NCBI RefSeq assembly: GCF_025499605.1
Contig: NZ_JAFMVC010000021.1
Location: 1-64,000 of the forward strand
DNA from: Carboxylicivirga litoralis
GTDB lineage: Bacteria; Bacteroidota; Bacteroidia; Bacteroidales; Marinilabiliaceae
Reading direction: 5' to 3'
DNA length: 64,000 nt
In this document: positions 19,674 to 28,525 of the stretch, in pieces
Numbering within the stretch: the first letter of the stretch is position 1
Layout: each line of letters starts with the position of its first letter
The notes under the pieces: generated by a model
Told to the model about the DNA's origin: nothing
Databases searched by the model: none
What the model saw: the letters and a program-made list of their open reading frames with translations, nothing else
Position numbers and translations under genes: made by a program

Positions 19674-20360
19674 ATGAAAAGAATTCTATTTTCATTGGTT
19701 GCCGTTATGGCTTTTAGTGCTTTTGCAAAAGCTCAAAATTTACAAGTACATTATGATTTTGGTGACGAGCGCAAGCAAATTACCACAACCTTAGAAATGT
19801 TTAAGCCAGATAAGTATGGTAGTACTTTCTTTTTTGTTGATATGGATTACAGCAACGACACAAGAGGCATTGACAATGGTGTTTCGTTAGCTTATTGGGA
19901 GATTGCGCGCAGCTTTAAATGGAACGAAAATCAGAAATTTGAACCAAGAGTTGAGTTTAACAGTGGTAATTTCAAACTTAATGACCCACTACCATTCACC
20001 GTTATAGAAAATGCCTGGTTAGTAGGTGGTCAATATACTTTTAACAATGCTGATTTCTCTAAGGTATTAACGATTCAAGCTAACTACAAATACATCAAAG
20101 ATAAAGAAGATGCATCTTTTCAGCTTACTGCTGTTTGGGGGCTGCATTTCATGGACAGAAAATTATCATTTACCGGCTTTGCTGACTTCTGGAAAGAAGA
20201 AATGATTTGGGATACAGATTATCGCTTCTTGATGGAACCACAAATCTGGTATAATGCCAGCAAAAACTTCTCTTTCGGTAGTGAAATTGAAATGAGCAAC
20301 AATTTCGTTAAAGACGAATTTGTTGTTAATCCAACCCTTGCTGTTAAGTGGACTTTCTAA
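19674..20360 (+). CDS. DUF5020-family outer-membrane protein
   Basis: A 228-aa exported protein with a signal peptide cleaved after AFAKA. The rest is a series of amphipathic beta strands rich in aromatic residues, ending in AVKWTF, an aromatic C-terminus typical of outer-membrane beta barrels. This matches the DUF5020 family, which I associate with Tsx-like nucleoside channels. It lies 18 nt upstream of a purine permease gene, so nucleoside or nucleobase entry across the outer membrane is a reasonable inference. Confidence 0.8.
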   Translation: MKRILFSLVAVMAFSAFAKAQNLQVHYDFGDERKQITTTLEMFKPDKYGSTFFFVDMDYSNDTRGIDNGVSLAYWEIARSFKWNENQKFEPRVEFNSGNFKLNDPLPFTVIENAWLVGGQYTFNNADFSKVLTIQANYKYIKDKEDASFQLTAVWGLHFMDRKLSFTGFADFWKEEMIWDTDYRFLMEPQIWYNASKNFSFGSEIEMSNNFVKDEFVVNPTLAVKWTF

Positions 20361-20378
20361 TTTTAACTTAGTACGATC

Positions 20379-21680
20379 ATGTTAGAAAAATTCTTCAAAT
20401 TATCAGAAAATAAGACCACTGTAAAAACGGAAGTAATCGCAGGTATTACAACGTTTATGACAATGGCTTATATCCTTGCTGTTAACCCGGATATTCTTTC
20501 AGCAACAGGCATGGATAAAGGTGCTCTTTTTACCGCTACGGCTATTTCAGCTGCTATTGGTACTTTAGTAATGGCTCTTTGGGCTAAGCTGCCCTTTGCC
20601 TTAGCTCCTGGCATGGGACTTAATGCGTTCTTTGCTTTTGGTGTATGTATTGGCATGGGCATGAGCTGGCAATTTGCTTTAACAGCTGTATTCCTTGAAG
20701 GTATCCTGTTTATTTTAATGACAGCCTTTAATATTCGTGAGTTAATTATCAATGCGATACCTGGAAGTATCAAAAATGCCATTTCAGTGGGTATTGGTTT
20801 ATTCATTGCCTTTATCGGGATGAAAAATGCCGGCATCATAGTAGCTGACGATGCCACTTTCGTGCACCTAGGCGATATGAAGTCAGCTGGTGTACTTTTA
20901 GCTTTAGGTGGCATTATGCTAACAGGAGCCTTATTGGCGCTTAAAGTGAAAGGCGCTCTTTTAATAGGTATGGTGGTAACCACCATTGTAGGCCTTCCAC
21001 TGGGTGTTACTCAAATGCCACACTTTGATTTCTCAGTGCCTTCTATTTCATCCATTGCCTGGAAATTTGAATGGAGCTGGCTTAACACAGCCGAAGGCAT
21101 CTTCACCATGATTACTGTGTTATTCACATTCTTATTTGTGGATATGTTTGATACCGTTGGAACATTAATTGGCGTTTCGACTAAAGCCAAAATGATCAAC
21201 AAAGATGGTCGTATTCCCAATGTAAAACAGGCGCTGATGGCTGACTCTATCGGTACTACTGTTGGTGCTGCCCTGGGAACCTCAACTGTAACGACCTATG
21301 TTGAATCAGCATCGGGTGTGGCCGAAGGCGGACGCACTGGTCTGACAGCGCTCACAACAGCAGGCTTGTTTGTTTTTGCATTATTCTTATCACCATTATT
21401 CCTGATGATTCCGGCAGCAGCAACTGCTTCGGCATTGGTATTGGTTGGTGTAATGATGATGACTCCTATTCAGAATCTGGATTTAGAAGATTTCACGGAA
21501 TCTATTCCTGCATTCTTCACATTGATAATGATGCCATTGACTTTCTCTATCGCAGAAGGTATTGTATTTGGTATTTTATCGTACGTGATTCTGAAGCTAT
21601 TTACAGGTAAACACAAAGATATTTCAATTGTCGCTTATATCTTAGCTGTATTATTTATATTGAAATTTGTGTTTATGTAA
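20379..21680 (+). CDS. NCS2-family purine permease (AzgA/GhxP-like)
   Basis: A 433-aa inner-membrane transporter with about 12-14 helices. Family signatures are TTFMTMAYILAVNPDIL near the start, GMGLNAFFAF, and ESASGVAEGGRTGLTAL. Length and motifs match the adenine/guanine/hypoxanthine branch of NCS2, which imports nucleobases with protons. It is co-directional with the DUF5020 outer-membrane protein gene, suggesting an outer/inner membrane uptake pair. A hairpin terminator follows. Confidence 0.92.
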   Translation: MLEKFFKLSENKTTVKTEVIAGITTFMTMAYILAVNPDILSATGMDKGALFTATAISAAIGTLVMALWAKLPFALAPGMGLNAFFAFGVCIGMGMSWQFALTAVFLEGILFILMTAFNIRELIINAIPGSIKNAISVGIGLFIAFIGMKNAGIIVADDATFVHLGDMKSAGVLLALGGIMLTGALLALKVKGALLIGMVVTTIVGLPLGVTQMPHFDFSVPSISSIAWKFEWSWLNTAEGIFTMITVLFTFLFVDMFDTVGTLIGVSTKAKMINKDGRIPNVKQALMADSIGTTVGAALGTSTVTTYVESASGVAEGGRTGLTALTTAGLFVFALFLSPLFLMIPAAATASALVLVGVMMMTPIQNLDLEDFTESIPAFFTLIMMPLTFSIAEGIVFGILSYVILKLFTGKHKDISIVAYILAVLFILKFVFM

Positions 21681-21738
21681 CGACATTAGTTTAAAATACA
21701 ATGAGGCTGAAGGCAGAAGCTGAATGCCCCCAGAATAT

Positions 21739-21772
21739 AGAAGAGGCCTTTCGTTTGATTGGCCTCTTTCTA
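21739..21772. terminator. Bidirectional terminator
   Basis: AAGAGGCC (21741-21748) and GGCCTCTT (21761-21768) pair around a 12-nt loop between two convergent genes. The flanks are T-rich on the plus strand and moderately so on the minus strand, so it can serve the permease and the acetyltransferase. Confidence 0.65.
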
Positions 21773-22273
21773 TTGCTTCAAATCAATGACGCCAACCATT
21801 AAATCATTGCCTTGCATTAATTCAAGCTCTGCTTTCATCCACTTGGTCCATTCTGATTTTGGAGGAAAACTAAATCCACAATTCACCATCGTTTTTATGG
21901 AAGCCATATTCGTTGATTCAACAGGAACCAGTAGGTATTCAAAGTTTTCTTTTCGACAAAAATCAACCCGGGCTTTTACCAGCTTTGAGGCCAGATTTCG
22001 TCTTCTATATAACGGATGTACGACAGTCCCATTAAAAATACAATAGTGGTATTTATACTCTAAAAAACGACCGAGCACCACTTTCCCCCAAGCCATCTCT
22101 TTTCCACGCTTGCTCAATGCATAAAACTCGCGTTGTGGTAATACTTTATCATTAAACCGCACTTCACTTTTAATTGATTTGACCAATACTTTTTGTTGTG
22201 CAATGCCTGAAAATTTATAGAAATAGTATAAAACCTGGCTGGCTGCTTTTTTAAATAATTTGGGATACTCCAT
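21770..22273 (-). CDS. GNAT-family N-acetyltransferase
   Basis: A 167-aa protein with the acetyl-CoA-binding core of the GNAT fold: the beta4 strand and pyrophosphate loop GTVVHPLYRRRNLASKLV (about 84-101), followed by an alpha helix and the strand YLLVPVESTNMAS with the usual asparagine, and MVNCGFSF. The N-terminal helical part is basic. The substrate is unknown. It is divergent from the amino-acid enzyme gene that begins 51 nt away. Confidence 0.75.
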   Translation of the reverse strand: MEYPKLFKKAASQVLYYFYKFSGIAQQKVLVKSIKSEVRFNDKVLPQREFYALSKRGKEMAWGKVVLGRFLEYKYHYCIFNGTVVHPLYRRRNLASKLVKARVDFCRKENFEYLLVPVESTNMASIKTMVNCGFSFPPKSEWTKWMKAELELMQGNDLMVGVIDLKQ

Positions 22274-22306
22274 GGCTTAAAAATAAACGAATATTCTTTC
22301 AATAGC

Positions 22307-22314
22307 TATATTTG
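22307..22314 (+). promoter_or_regulatory. -7 box upstream of D-threonine-aldolase-like gene
   Basis: TATATTTG matches TAnnTTTG. It ends only 10 nt before the first ATG, implying a very short leader, and it slightly favours Met3 (22331) as the start. Confidence 0.45.
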
Positions 22315-22324
22315 CATTAAACTG

Positions 22325-23416
22325 ATGACAATGCTGACACAACCAACATTACTACTCAACAAAGCTAAATGTCTGGCCAACATCGAACGAATGGCCACAA
22401 AAGCAAAAAAAACGAATGTATTATTTCGTCCCCATTTTAAAACACACCAATCGGCCGAAGTAGGTTCTTGGTTTCGCGAGTATGAAGTAGAATGCATCAC
22501 CGTTTCTTCAGTTAAAATGGCAGTTTATTTCGCAGAGAACGGTTGGAAAGATATTACCATTGCATTTCCGGCCAATATTCGTGAGTGGTCAACCATCAAT
22601 GACTTAGCTTCAACAATTAACCTCAACATTGTTGTCGAATCAATTGATACGATTCAGTCACTGGAGCGAAATTTGACGAATCCGGTAGGCACCTATATTA
22701 AAACTGATACCGGCTACGGACGTACCGGCATCAACGCCGAGGATTATGAAAGCATACAGGCTCTATTGAAAGAACTAAAAACATGTAAGAACCTTATCTT
22801 CATTGGTTTCCTTTGTCATGCCGGACATACATACAACACCAATAGCAAAGAGGAAATTATCAACATTATGGATTCATCGCGCCAACAATTGCTAGCGCTA
22901 AAAACATTTATGGCCAACGATTTTCCATTGATACAAATTTCATATGGCGACACGCCTTCATGCTCACTATCTGATAATTTTGAAGGCTTCGACGAGATTC
23001 GACCAGGTAACTTTGCTTTTTATGATGCTATGCAAGCTCATATCGGCTCCTGCAACCTTAATGATATTGCCGTGGCGATGGCTTGCCCCGTTGTCGCCAA
23101 ACATCCGGAACGCGGTGAAATTGTTATCCATGGTGGCGCTGTCCATTTTTCAAAAGACCAAATCATCAATGACGGAACACCACAATATGGCACTGCGCAC
23201 CCTTTAAATGATCGCAACTGGGATACTTCGAAACAATTAGGATATATCTCTAAATTATCGCAGGAACATGGGATTATTAAAATGCCTCAAGAGCACTTTA
23301 GCAATATCAATATTGGCGATATGCTTGCTATCCTTCCCGTTCACTCATGCCTGACAGCTAATCTCATAAAAAAATACGCGACAACAGAAGGCGAGTACAT
23401 TAATATGCTAATTTAA
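22325..23416 (+). CDS. D-threonine aldolase / D-serine dehydratase-like protein
   Basis: A 363-aa fold-type III PLP enzyme of the alanine-racemase N-terminal superfamily. The PLP lysine is in LFRPHFKTHQSAEV (about residue 39), and the C-terminal metal-binding His/Cys pair of the DSD1-like family is seen near the end (LPVHSCLTANL). Related enzymes cleave D-threonine to glycine and acetaldehyde or dehydrate D-serine. Which reaction applies here cannot be decided. The start may be the listed ATG or the one 6 nt later. Its stop overlaps the convergent channel gene by 4 nt. Confidence 0.85.
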   Translation: MTMLTQPTLLLNKAKCLANIERMATKAKKTNVLFRPHFKTHQSAEVGSWFREYEVECITVSSVKMAVYFAENGWKDITIAFPANIREWSTINDLASTINLNIVVESIDTIQSLERNLTNPVGTYIKTDTGYGRTGINAEDYESIQALLKELKTCKNLIFIGFLCHAGHTYNTNSKEEIINIMDSSRQQLLALKTFMANDFPLIQISYGDTPSCSLSDNFEGFDEIRPGNFAFYDAMQAHIGSCNLNDIAVAMACPVVAKHPERGEIVIHGGAVHFSKDQIINDGTPQYGTAHPLNDRNWDTSKQLGYISKLSQEHGIIKMPQEHFSNINIGDMLAILPVHSCLTANLIKKYATTEGEYINMLI

Positions 23417-24087
23417 TGTTTCCTGTCTGCTCCTGTTAATAGCCTTCCCACAAGAAGAGCCATAATAATAACCAGGTAGAACTGTCCGCACAAAGTAATC
23501 ATTAAAGCCAACGATTTGGCCATTGGAGTATGCGGCAATAAGTCACCATATCCCAATGTTGTCATCGACACAAAAGTATAGTAAAAAGAATCGTAGATGT
23601 GACCGGCTGAAGCATCAGTCGCAAAATTAAATGCTCCCGGGAATTGGTTGGTAATCATATTGATCAGAATGCCAAAACCAACTCCAATCAACAAATAACC
23701 ATTTATGGCCTCAATGATTACCAAAGCATTAACATCTTCCTTTCGTGACAGTTGGCGTATAAACTTCAAAACACGCAACATAAAAAACACAACCAACCAA
23801 ATTGATGCCAGGTAATTAATCACCTCTAAATCTGCGATTCTGGTTATCCAGATGGCAACAAACGCTACAAGCACCTGCAATATCACTTTAGGCTTACCCT
23901 CTTCACTGGTCGCATAAGCCGATATTAACACAATAAGCGTAACGAAAATTTCAAACAGTCGAAATTTGAGAAAGGCCGTAAATAAAGGCAAAGCGAAAAT
24001 CGTAAAGCATAAAATAATTAGCAATCCCCAGTTACTCATCAATTGCTTAAAATTTTGCCTGGTATCTAAATGCTTAATCATTCCCAT
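23413..24087 (-). CDS. Potassium channel protein (Ion_trans_2)
   Basis: A 224-aa membrane protein with about six hydrophobic segments. The last two flank a pore loop with the potassium selectivity filter TTLGYGDLLP (176-185). The first four helices may form a voltage-sensor-like module, but no regular arginine ladder is visible, so voltage gating is doubtful. No cytoplasmic RCK/TrkA domain follows. It should conduct K+ across the inner membrane. It is convergent with the preceding enzyme gene. Confidence 0.88.
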   Translation of the reverse strand: MGMIKHLDTRQNFKQLMSNWGLLIILCFTIFALPLFTAFLKFRLFEIFVTLIVLISAYATSEEGKPKVILQVLVAFVAIWITRIADLEVINYLASIWLVVFFMLRVLKFIRQLSRKEDVNALVIIEAINGYLLIGVGFGILINMITNQFPGAFNFATDASAGHIYDSFYYTFVSMTTLGYGDLLPHTPMAKSLALMITLCGQFYLVIIMALLVGRLLTGADRKH

Positions 24088-24198
24088 TTTTATTGATCAG
24101 TTGGTTAGATTAACAAATCTAAATTAATCCTTTATAAATCGGAACACTTTTTGATAATTCACGTTCAACTACTCAAAATAGAATAACTCGAATCGCAA

Positions 24199-25584
24199 AT
24201 GAAACAACTATTACCAATATTAATTGGCCTGATACTACTATCGTCATGTGCCAGCAAACGCAACTACAATAAGGCCCAGAAATTTGACGAAGCCGGTTTA
24301 TACACCGATGCCGCAACCCTGTACTATAAATCCCTCAAATCCAATAAAAATAACATTGATGCTAAACTGGGTTTGCAGCGCACAGGGCAACTTGTTTTAG
24401 AGGACAAGGTTGAAGTATTTCAGAACCAATACAACAACGGAACAGCTAAAGATGCTGTATATGCATACAGGGAAGCCGAAAGTTATTACAATCAGCTATC
24501 AGCTCTTGGGGTGAAATTAATACTATCAGAAGAGCAAAAAGAATATTACCTGGAGGTAAAAGATAAGTATCTGGACATCCTTTATCAGCATGGCATGAAA
24601 GCCCTTAACCTGGAAGAGTTTAAAAATGCAGAAAACCAGTTTTCAGAGATTCTTTCCATTGACAAAAACTTTAAAGATGTACAGAGCCAATGGTTAACAG
24701 CTAAATACGAACCTATTTACCGCCATGGCAATGAATTGATTCAATCAGAACAATTTAGAAGTGCCTATGCCGATTTCAATACCATTAACACGGGCACCAA
24801 AGGTTATAAAAACAGTATTGAGCTTCAAAACCAGTGCCTGGATAAGGCAAAAGTAACGGTGGCTGTTCTACCATTTTCTTATAAATACAGAAACTATCGA
24901 AATTATACATCAACCGTGAAGGAATCGGTGGTTGCTGAAATATCAAAAATAAAATCACCATTTTATCAGACAGTTAGTGACGAAGCAATTCAGACCTTAC
25001 CCGACTGGACCAAAACAAAAGACCCAAGCCTGGCACTGAAATACGCCAAGCAGTTCGGAACCAATTTCGAAGCCAAAACAATTTTATCGGCCCGTATTGA
25101 TGTCTATAAAAAGACACAGGGCCAATTGCAAAAAAAAGAAAAAAAGGGCTATCTCAAACAGCTCGTTATTGTCACCAACCCGGAAACCGAACTTAAGGAA
25201 GAAAAGGTGAAGTACACCAAAGTACGCTACTACGAGTATGAGCAGGAAAATAGTGTAGCTATTTCGCTGAGCTACGACTTAGACCGCATCGACAAAGACG
25301 AAAAGGCTTTTGCCGACACCTACTATGGTGAGAAAAAAGACAAAGTCCACTATGCCAAATTCGATGGTGATTACAAACAACTAGTAGCCGGCACCTGGAA
25401 ATACATCGACAAAGAATCATCAACCGACCAAGTGTATGATTCAGATGAAGCGAACCGTCAATTACGCGCATTATTCAAAAACAAAAAAGACATTCAATCA
25501 CTGGCTTCGCTGGAGAATAATCTGTTAAAGGAATGCGCTCAACACGTTTCGAAAAACCTAACTGACTACAAACCTGAAAACTAA
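24199..25584 (+). CDS. TPR lipoprotein with CsgG/TolB-like region
   Basis: A 461-aa lipoprotein, with lipobox LLSSC and Cys17 as the lipidated residue. Residues about 25-215 contain tetratricopeptide-like helical repeats (for example FDEAGLYTDAATLYYKSLKSN). The following part begins VTVAVLPFSYKYRN (about 220), which resembles the opening strand of CsgG/TolB-like domains. It is followed by a conserved-looking region of about 230 residues that I do not recognise. It is 6 nt upstream of an LPP20-family lipoprotein gene and clearly in an operon with it. A shared envelope-assembly role is inferred from family co-occurrence, not shown. Confidence 0.75.
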   Translation: MKQLLPILIGLILLSSCASKRNYNKAQKFDEAGLYTDAATLYYKSLKSNKNNIDAKLGLQRTGQLVLEDKVEVFQNQYNNGTAKDAVYAYREAESYYNQLSALGVKLILSEEQKEYYLEVKDKYLDILYQHGMKALNLEEFKNAENQFSEILSIDKNFKDVQSQWLTAKYEPIYRHGNELIQSEQFRSAYADFNTINTGTKGYKNSIELQNQCLDKAKVTVAVLPFSYKYRNYRNYTSTVKESVVAEISKIKSPFYQTVSDEAIQTLPDWTKTKDPSLALKYAKQFGTNFEAKTILSARIDVYKKTQGQLQKKEKKGYLKQLVIVTNPETELKEEKVKYTKVRYYEYEQENSVAISLSYDLDRIDKDEKAFADTYYGEKKDKVHYAKFDGDYKQLVAGTWKYIDKESSTDQVYDSDEANRQLRALFKNKKDIQSLASLENNLLKECAQHVSKNLTDYKPEN

Positions 25585-25590
25585 TATTTA

Positions 25591-26583
25591 ATGAAGTTTC
25601 TTCCAATTATACTTCTTGCTACTGTACTTTTAAGCGCCTGCTCTTCAAAGAAGAAAGAAGCAGAATTACTTGAATTATCAAAACCACAATGGCTGAAAGA
25701 GCGTCCTGTTTCATCAACGTATTTTTATGGCATTGGCACCACTCCAAAGGTTGGTGGCACAAGCTATTATAAGGAGCAAGCCAAAGAAAAAGCATTGGCC
25801 GACTTATCAAAACAGATCAATACCAAAATTAAAAGCGAGCAAAGTTTATATCGCATGGAAGATAATAAAGGTGTATATGAGTACATCCAGAGTCGTGTAA
25901 AAGCCACTTCTAACGAGTTTTTGGAAGGTTATGAGTTTGTTGACCAATGGGAAGACTTAGATTATTGTTATTCGTATTACCGATTGTCGAAAAGTAAGTT
26001 TTATGCGCTTAAAGCAAAACGTAAACAGGAAGCCTTAGAGCTATCGTTTCAAAAATATAAACAAGCTAAGATGGCTCAGCAAAACAATGATTTTATACTG
26101 GCGCTGGAGCAATATGCAGCGGGCATTGACGCCATGAGTGGCTACTTAAACGAGCAGACGATGTTTGAGACAGCGGCTGGCAACATTGATTTGTTTGAGG
26201 TGAACAAAGATGCTTTAAGCGATTTAATTAGCGGATTAAAGATTACATACGACACTGAAAGTATGAGTATCAAAGCATTGACTAAAGTGCCGGAAGAAAC
26301 AAGTCGGCTTACCGTAACTTGTTTCGACAGGCCAGCTAAAAATATACCTGTTCGTTTTAACTACAGTGGTGGTTTTTTAGTGACTGACAAATACAAAAGC
26401 AGTACAAAGGGCACTATTCCTTCTCCCACCTTTACGATGACCAACAATACTGAAGAAATATTAAAGGCCAGCATTGATTTAAAATCGCTGGGACGCCAGA
26501 TAACAAAAAATTTAATTGTTCGACAGTTAGTTGAGAAGCAAAAAACAGGGAATGCCAGTCTTGTGGTGTCGCTGAAGCAATAA
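25591..26583 (+). CDS. LPP20-family lipoprotein
   Basis: A 330-aa lipoprotein with lipobox LLSAC and Cys17. The domain that follows (about 30-150) has the LPP20 pattern: P-x-W near the start, FYGIGTTP, and a helix with KEKALADLSKQINTKIKSE, then VKATSNEFLEGYEF. Residues 150-330 are a separate beta-rich tail. LPP20 proteins are surface lipoproteins first described in Helicobacter and are found beside CsgG/FlgP-type genes. Here the upstream gene has a CsgG/TolB-like segment. A strong bidirectional terminator follows. Confidence 0.8.
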   Translation: MKFLPIILLATVLLSACSSKKKEAELLELSKPQWLKERPVSSTYFYGIGTTPKVGGTSYYKEQAKEKALADLSKQINTKIKSEQSLYRMEDNKGVYEYIQSRVKATSNEFLEGYEFVDQWEDLDYCYSYYRLSKSKFYALKAKRKQEALELSFQKYKQAKMAQQNNDFILALEQYAAGIDAMSGYLNEQTMFETAAGNIDLFEVNKDALSDLISGLKITYDTESMSIKALTKVPEETSRLTVTCFDRPAKNIPVRFNYSGGFLVTDKYKSSTKGTIPSPTFTMTNNTEEILKASIDLKSLGRQITKNLIVRQLVEKQKTGNASLVVSLKQ

Positions 26584-26606
26584 AATACCTCAAAAAGTAA
26601 AGAGAC

Positions 26607-26655
26607 AAAAAAAACGCGGGAATCATCATATTTGATAATTCCCGCGTTTTTTTTT
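26607..26655. terminator. Strong bidirectional terminator
   Basis: AAAAAACGCGGGAAT pairs with ATTCCCGCGTTTTTT around a short AT-rich loop, with A- and T-runs on both sides. It lies between convergent genes ending at 26583 and 26669 and serves both. Confidence 0.85.
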
Positions 26656-26668
26656 ACTAATTCTATAT

Positions 26669-28204
26669 CTACATACTATAATGCAAACCTCCTGTTGGCC
26701 CCAGCGGCAATCCGCTTAACAACCAAATAGCCAATAAAATCATCCATGAGAACAGAAAGACCATGGAGTAAGGCAACATGGTGGATACAATGGTTCCAAT
26801 ACCGGCCTTTTCATCATACTTCTGAAAATAAACAATAATCAAAGCAAAGAAACTCATCATCGGGGAAATAATATTGGTTGCACTATCACCAATACGATAC
26901 ACCACCTGTGTTAATTCAGGCGAATAGCCCAACATCATAAACATGGGCACAAAAATAGGCGCTAACAGTGCCCATTTGGCCGATGCACTTCCCATCACCA
27001 GGTTGATTAAACCACAGAACAAGGCAAACAGCAACATCAAAGGAACAACCGACAAATTCAGGTCATGAATAATATTTGCTCCATTAACAGCCATCACCAA
27101 TCCCAGGTTACTCCAATTGAAATAGGCCACAAACTGCGCAGCAAAAAACACTAACACCAGGTAGGGTCCTAATGATTTAGCTGCCTCTCCCATGGCGCCC
27201 ATAATATCCTTATCGGTTTTAAAAGTACCTGTGATTTTACCGTAAACGATACCGCAGGTTCCTGCCCAAATAAACAGAACTGCTACCACACCTTTCAACA
27301 ATGGCGATGTTAACAAATGACCGTCGGCACCTCTTAAGAATCCATCCTGAGGTATTAAACCCCAAGCGATAATGGCTAGAAAAGCCAACGATACTAATCC
27401 AACCCAGCGCAATCCTTTTTTCTCTGTTTTTGACAATTCTTCCAGGCGGGTTTCTTCTTCTGATACTTCTCCTTTGTATTCACCAAAACGAGGGGCAATA
27501 ATCTTCTCTGTCACCCAGGTACCAACCAGTGCCACCATAAAAGTTGACACCACCATAAAATAATAGTTACTTACCGGGTTCACAGTGTATGCTTTATCAA
27601 CAATATGAGCCGCCTCTTCTGTTAATCCTGCCAATAGTGGGTCAATGGTTCCGATAATCAGATTAGCACTAAAACCACCTGACACACCTGCAAAAGCCGC
27701 GGCCATACCAACCAAAGGATGACGCTTGGCCACCAGAAAAATCACACCACCAAGAGGAACCAAAAGTACATAACCAACGCTTGATGCTACATTGGAAATA
27801 ACACCAGCCAAAATAATGACGAAGGTTAGCAATCCCTTAGGAGCTGCTAAAACCAGCTTACGTATTAAAGCGCCAATTAAATCGGATTTCTCGGCCAGGC
27901 CAATACCCAGCATCGCCACCACAACAATTCCCATTGGTGCAAAACTGGTAAAGTTTTTCACCATCTCTGTCAGGATGCGATTCAGACCTTCAACCGACAA
28001 GAGGTTGATCACATTAATGGCTTCCCCAGTCGTAGGGTGTTCAGCACTAGCTCCCATCCAGGCAAACAAGCCCGAAAACAACAATACTACAACAGCAAAT
28101 ATCCCAAACAATAAAGCCGGGTGTGGTAGTATATTCCCAACTCTTTCTACTCCATTTAGAAATATATCAACAAATGATTTCTTCTTTTTAACGACTGTGC
28201 CCAT
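26669..28204 (-). CDS. AbgT-family transporter
   Basis: A 511-aa inner-membrane protein with about 12 helices. The opening VDIFLNGVERVGNILPHPALLFGIFAV and the internal SAKWALLAPIFVPMFMMLGYSPE and GDSATNIISPMMSFF segments are signatures of the AbgT family (E. coli AbgT imports p-aminobenzoyl-glutamate; related MtrF and YdaH export sulfonamides). Substrate is probably a p-aminobenzoyl-glutamate-like molecule or short dipeptide. It stands alone and ends at the strong terminator. Confidence 0.92.
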   Translation of the reverse strand: MGTVVKKKKSFVDIFLNGVERVGNILPHPALLFGIFAVVVLLFSGLFAWMGASAEHPTTGEAINVINLLSVEGLNRILTEMVKNFTSFAPMGIVVVAMLGIGLAEKSDLIGALIRKLVLAAPKGLLTFVIILAGVISNVASSVGYVLLVPLGGVIFLVAKRHPLVGMAAAFAGVSGGFSANLIIGTIDPLLAGLTEEAAHIVDKAYTVNPVSNYYFMVVSTFMVALVGTWVTEKIIAPRFGEYKGEVSEEETRLEELSKTEKKGLRWVGLVSLAFLAIIAWGLIPQDGFLRGADGHLLTSPLLKGVVAVLFIWAGTCGIVYGKITGTFKTDKDIMGAMGEAAKSLGPYLVLVFFAAQFVAYFNWSNLGLVMAVNGANIIHDLNLSVVPLMLLFALFCGLINLVMGSASAKWALLAPIFVPMFMMLGYSPELTQVVYRIGDSATNIISPMMSFFALIIVYFQKYDEKAGIGTIVSTMLPYSMVFLFSWMILLAIWLLSGLPLGPTGGLHYSM

Positions 28205-28525
28205 ACAATAAAAGTTTTACTATTATGAATCGCCGAAAATATAAAAAAAAGAAAAACCATGCAGATAAATAGCATATACACACATGTGTTATATAGCATA
28301 ATGCTAATAATTGAGGATTTGCTGAACCGTTGAATTGTCGAAACGTTAAAATGGCAAACAATTGTTTAAAAGTTTAGAAGTTTAATAGTTGAAATTGGAA
28401 ACTAAGAACTCAAAACCCGAAACATCTAACAACCTAATGACCTATTGACCTATTGACCTATTGACCTATTGACCTATTGACCTAACATCATAAATCCACA
28501 CATCTCACATCCTAAACCCTATACC
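28205..28525. other. Repeat-rich intergenic region
   Basis: No gene is visible. The left part contains two palindromes, ACACATGTGT (28280-28289) and AGCATAATGCT (28295-28305), which could be operator sites for the transporter gene starting at 28204. The middle is a chain of degenerate 8-9-nt steps of the GTTGAA/GTCGAA/GTTAAA kind (about 28320-28365), and the right part carries an 8-bp tandem repeat. Low-complexity intergenic DNA of this sort is often unstable in length. Confidence 0.55.
28433..28488. repeat. 8-bp tandem repeat (CCTATTGA)
   Basis: Five exact copies of CCTATTGA occupy 28441-28480, flanked by the one-base variant CCTAATGA (28433-28440) and the partial CCTAACAT (28481-28488). 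It lies 38 nt downstream of the minus-strand response regulator stop. Copy number may vary by slippage. Confidence 0.9.

Noticed and set aside
28433-28488. Possible CRISPR or iteron array
   Set aside because: The unit is only 8 bp and contiguous, without spacers or a replication gene; it is a simple tandem repeat.
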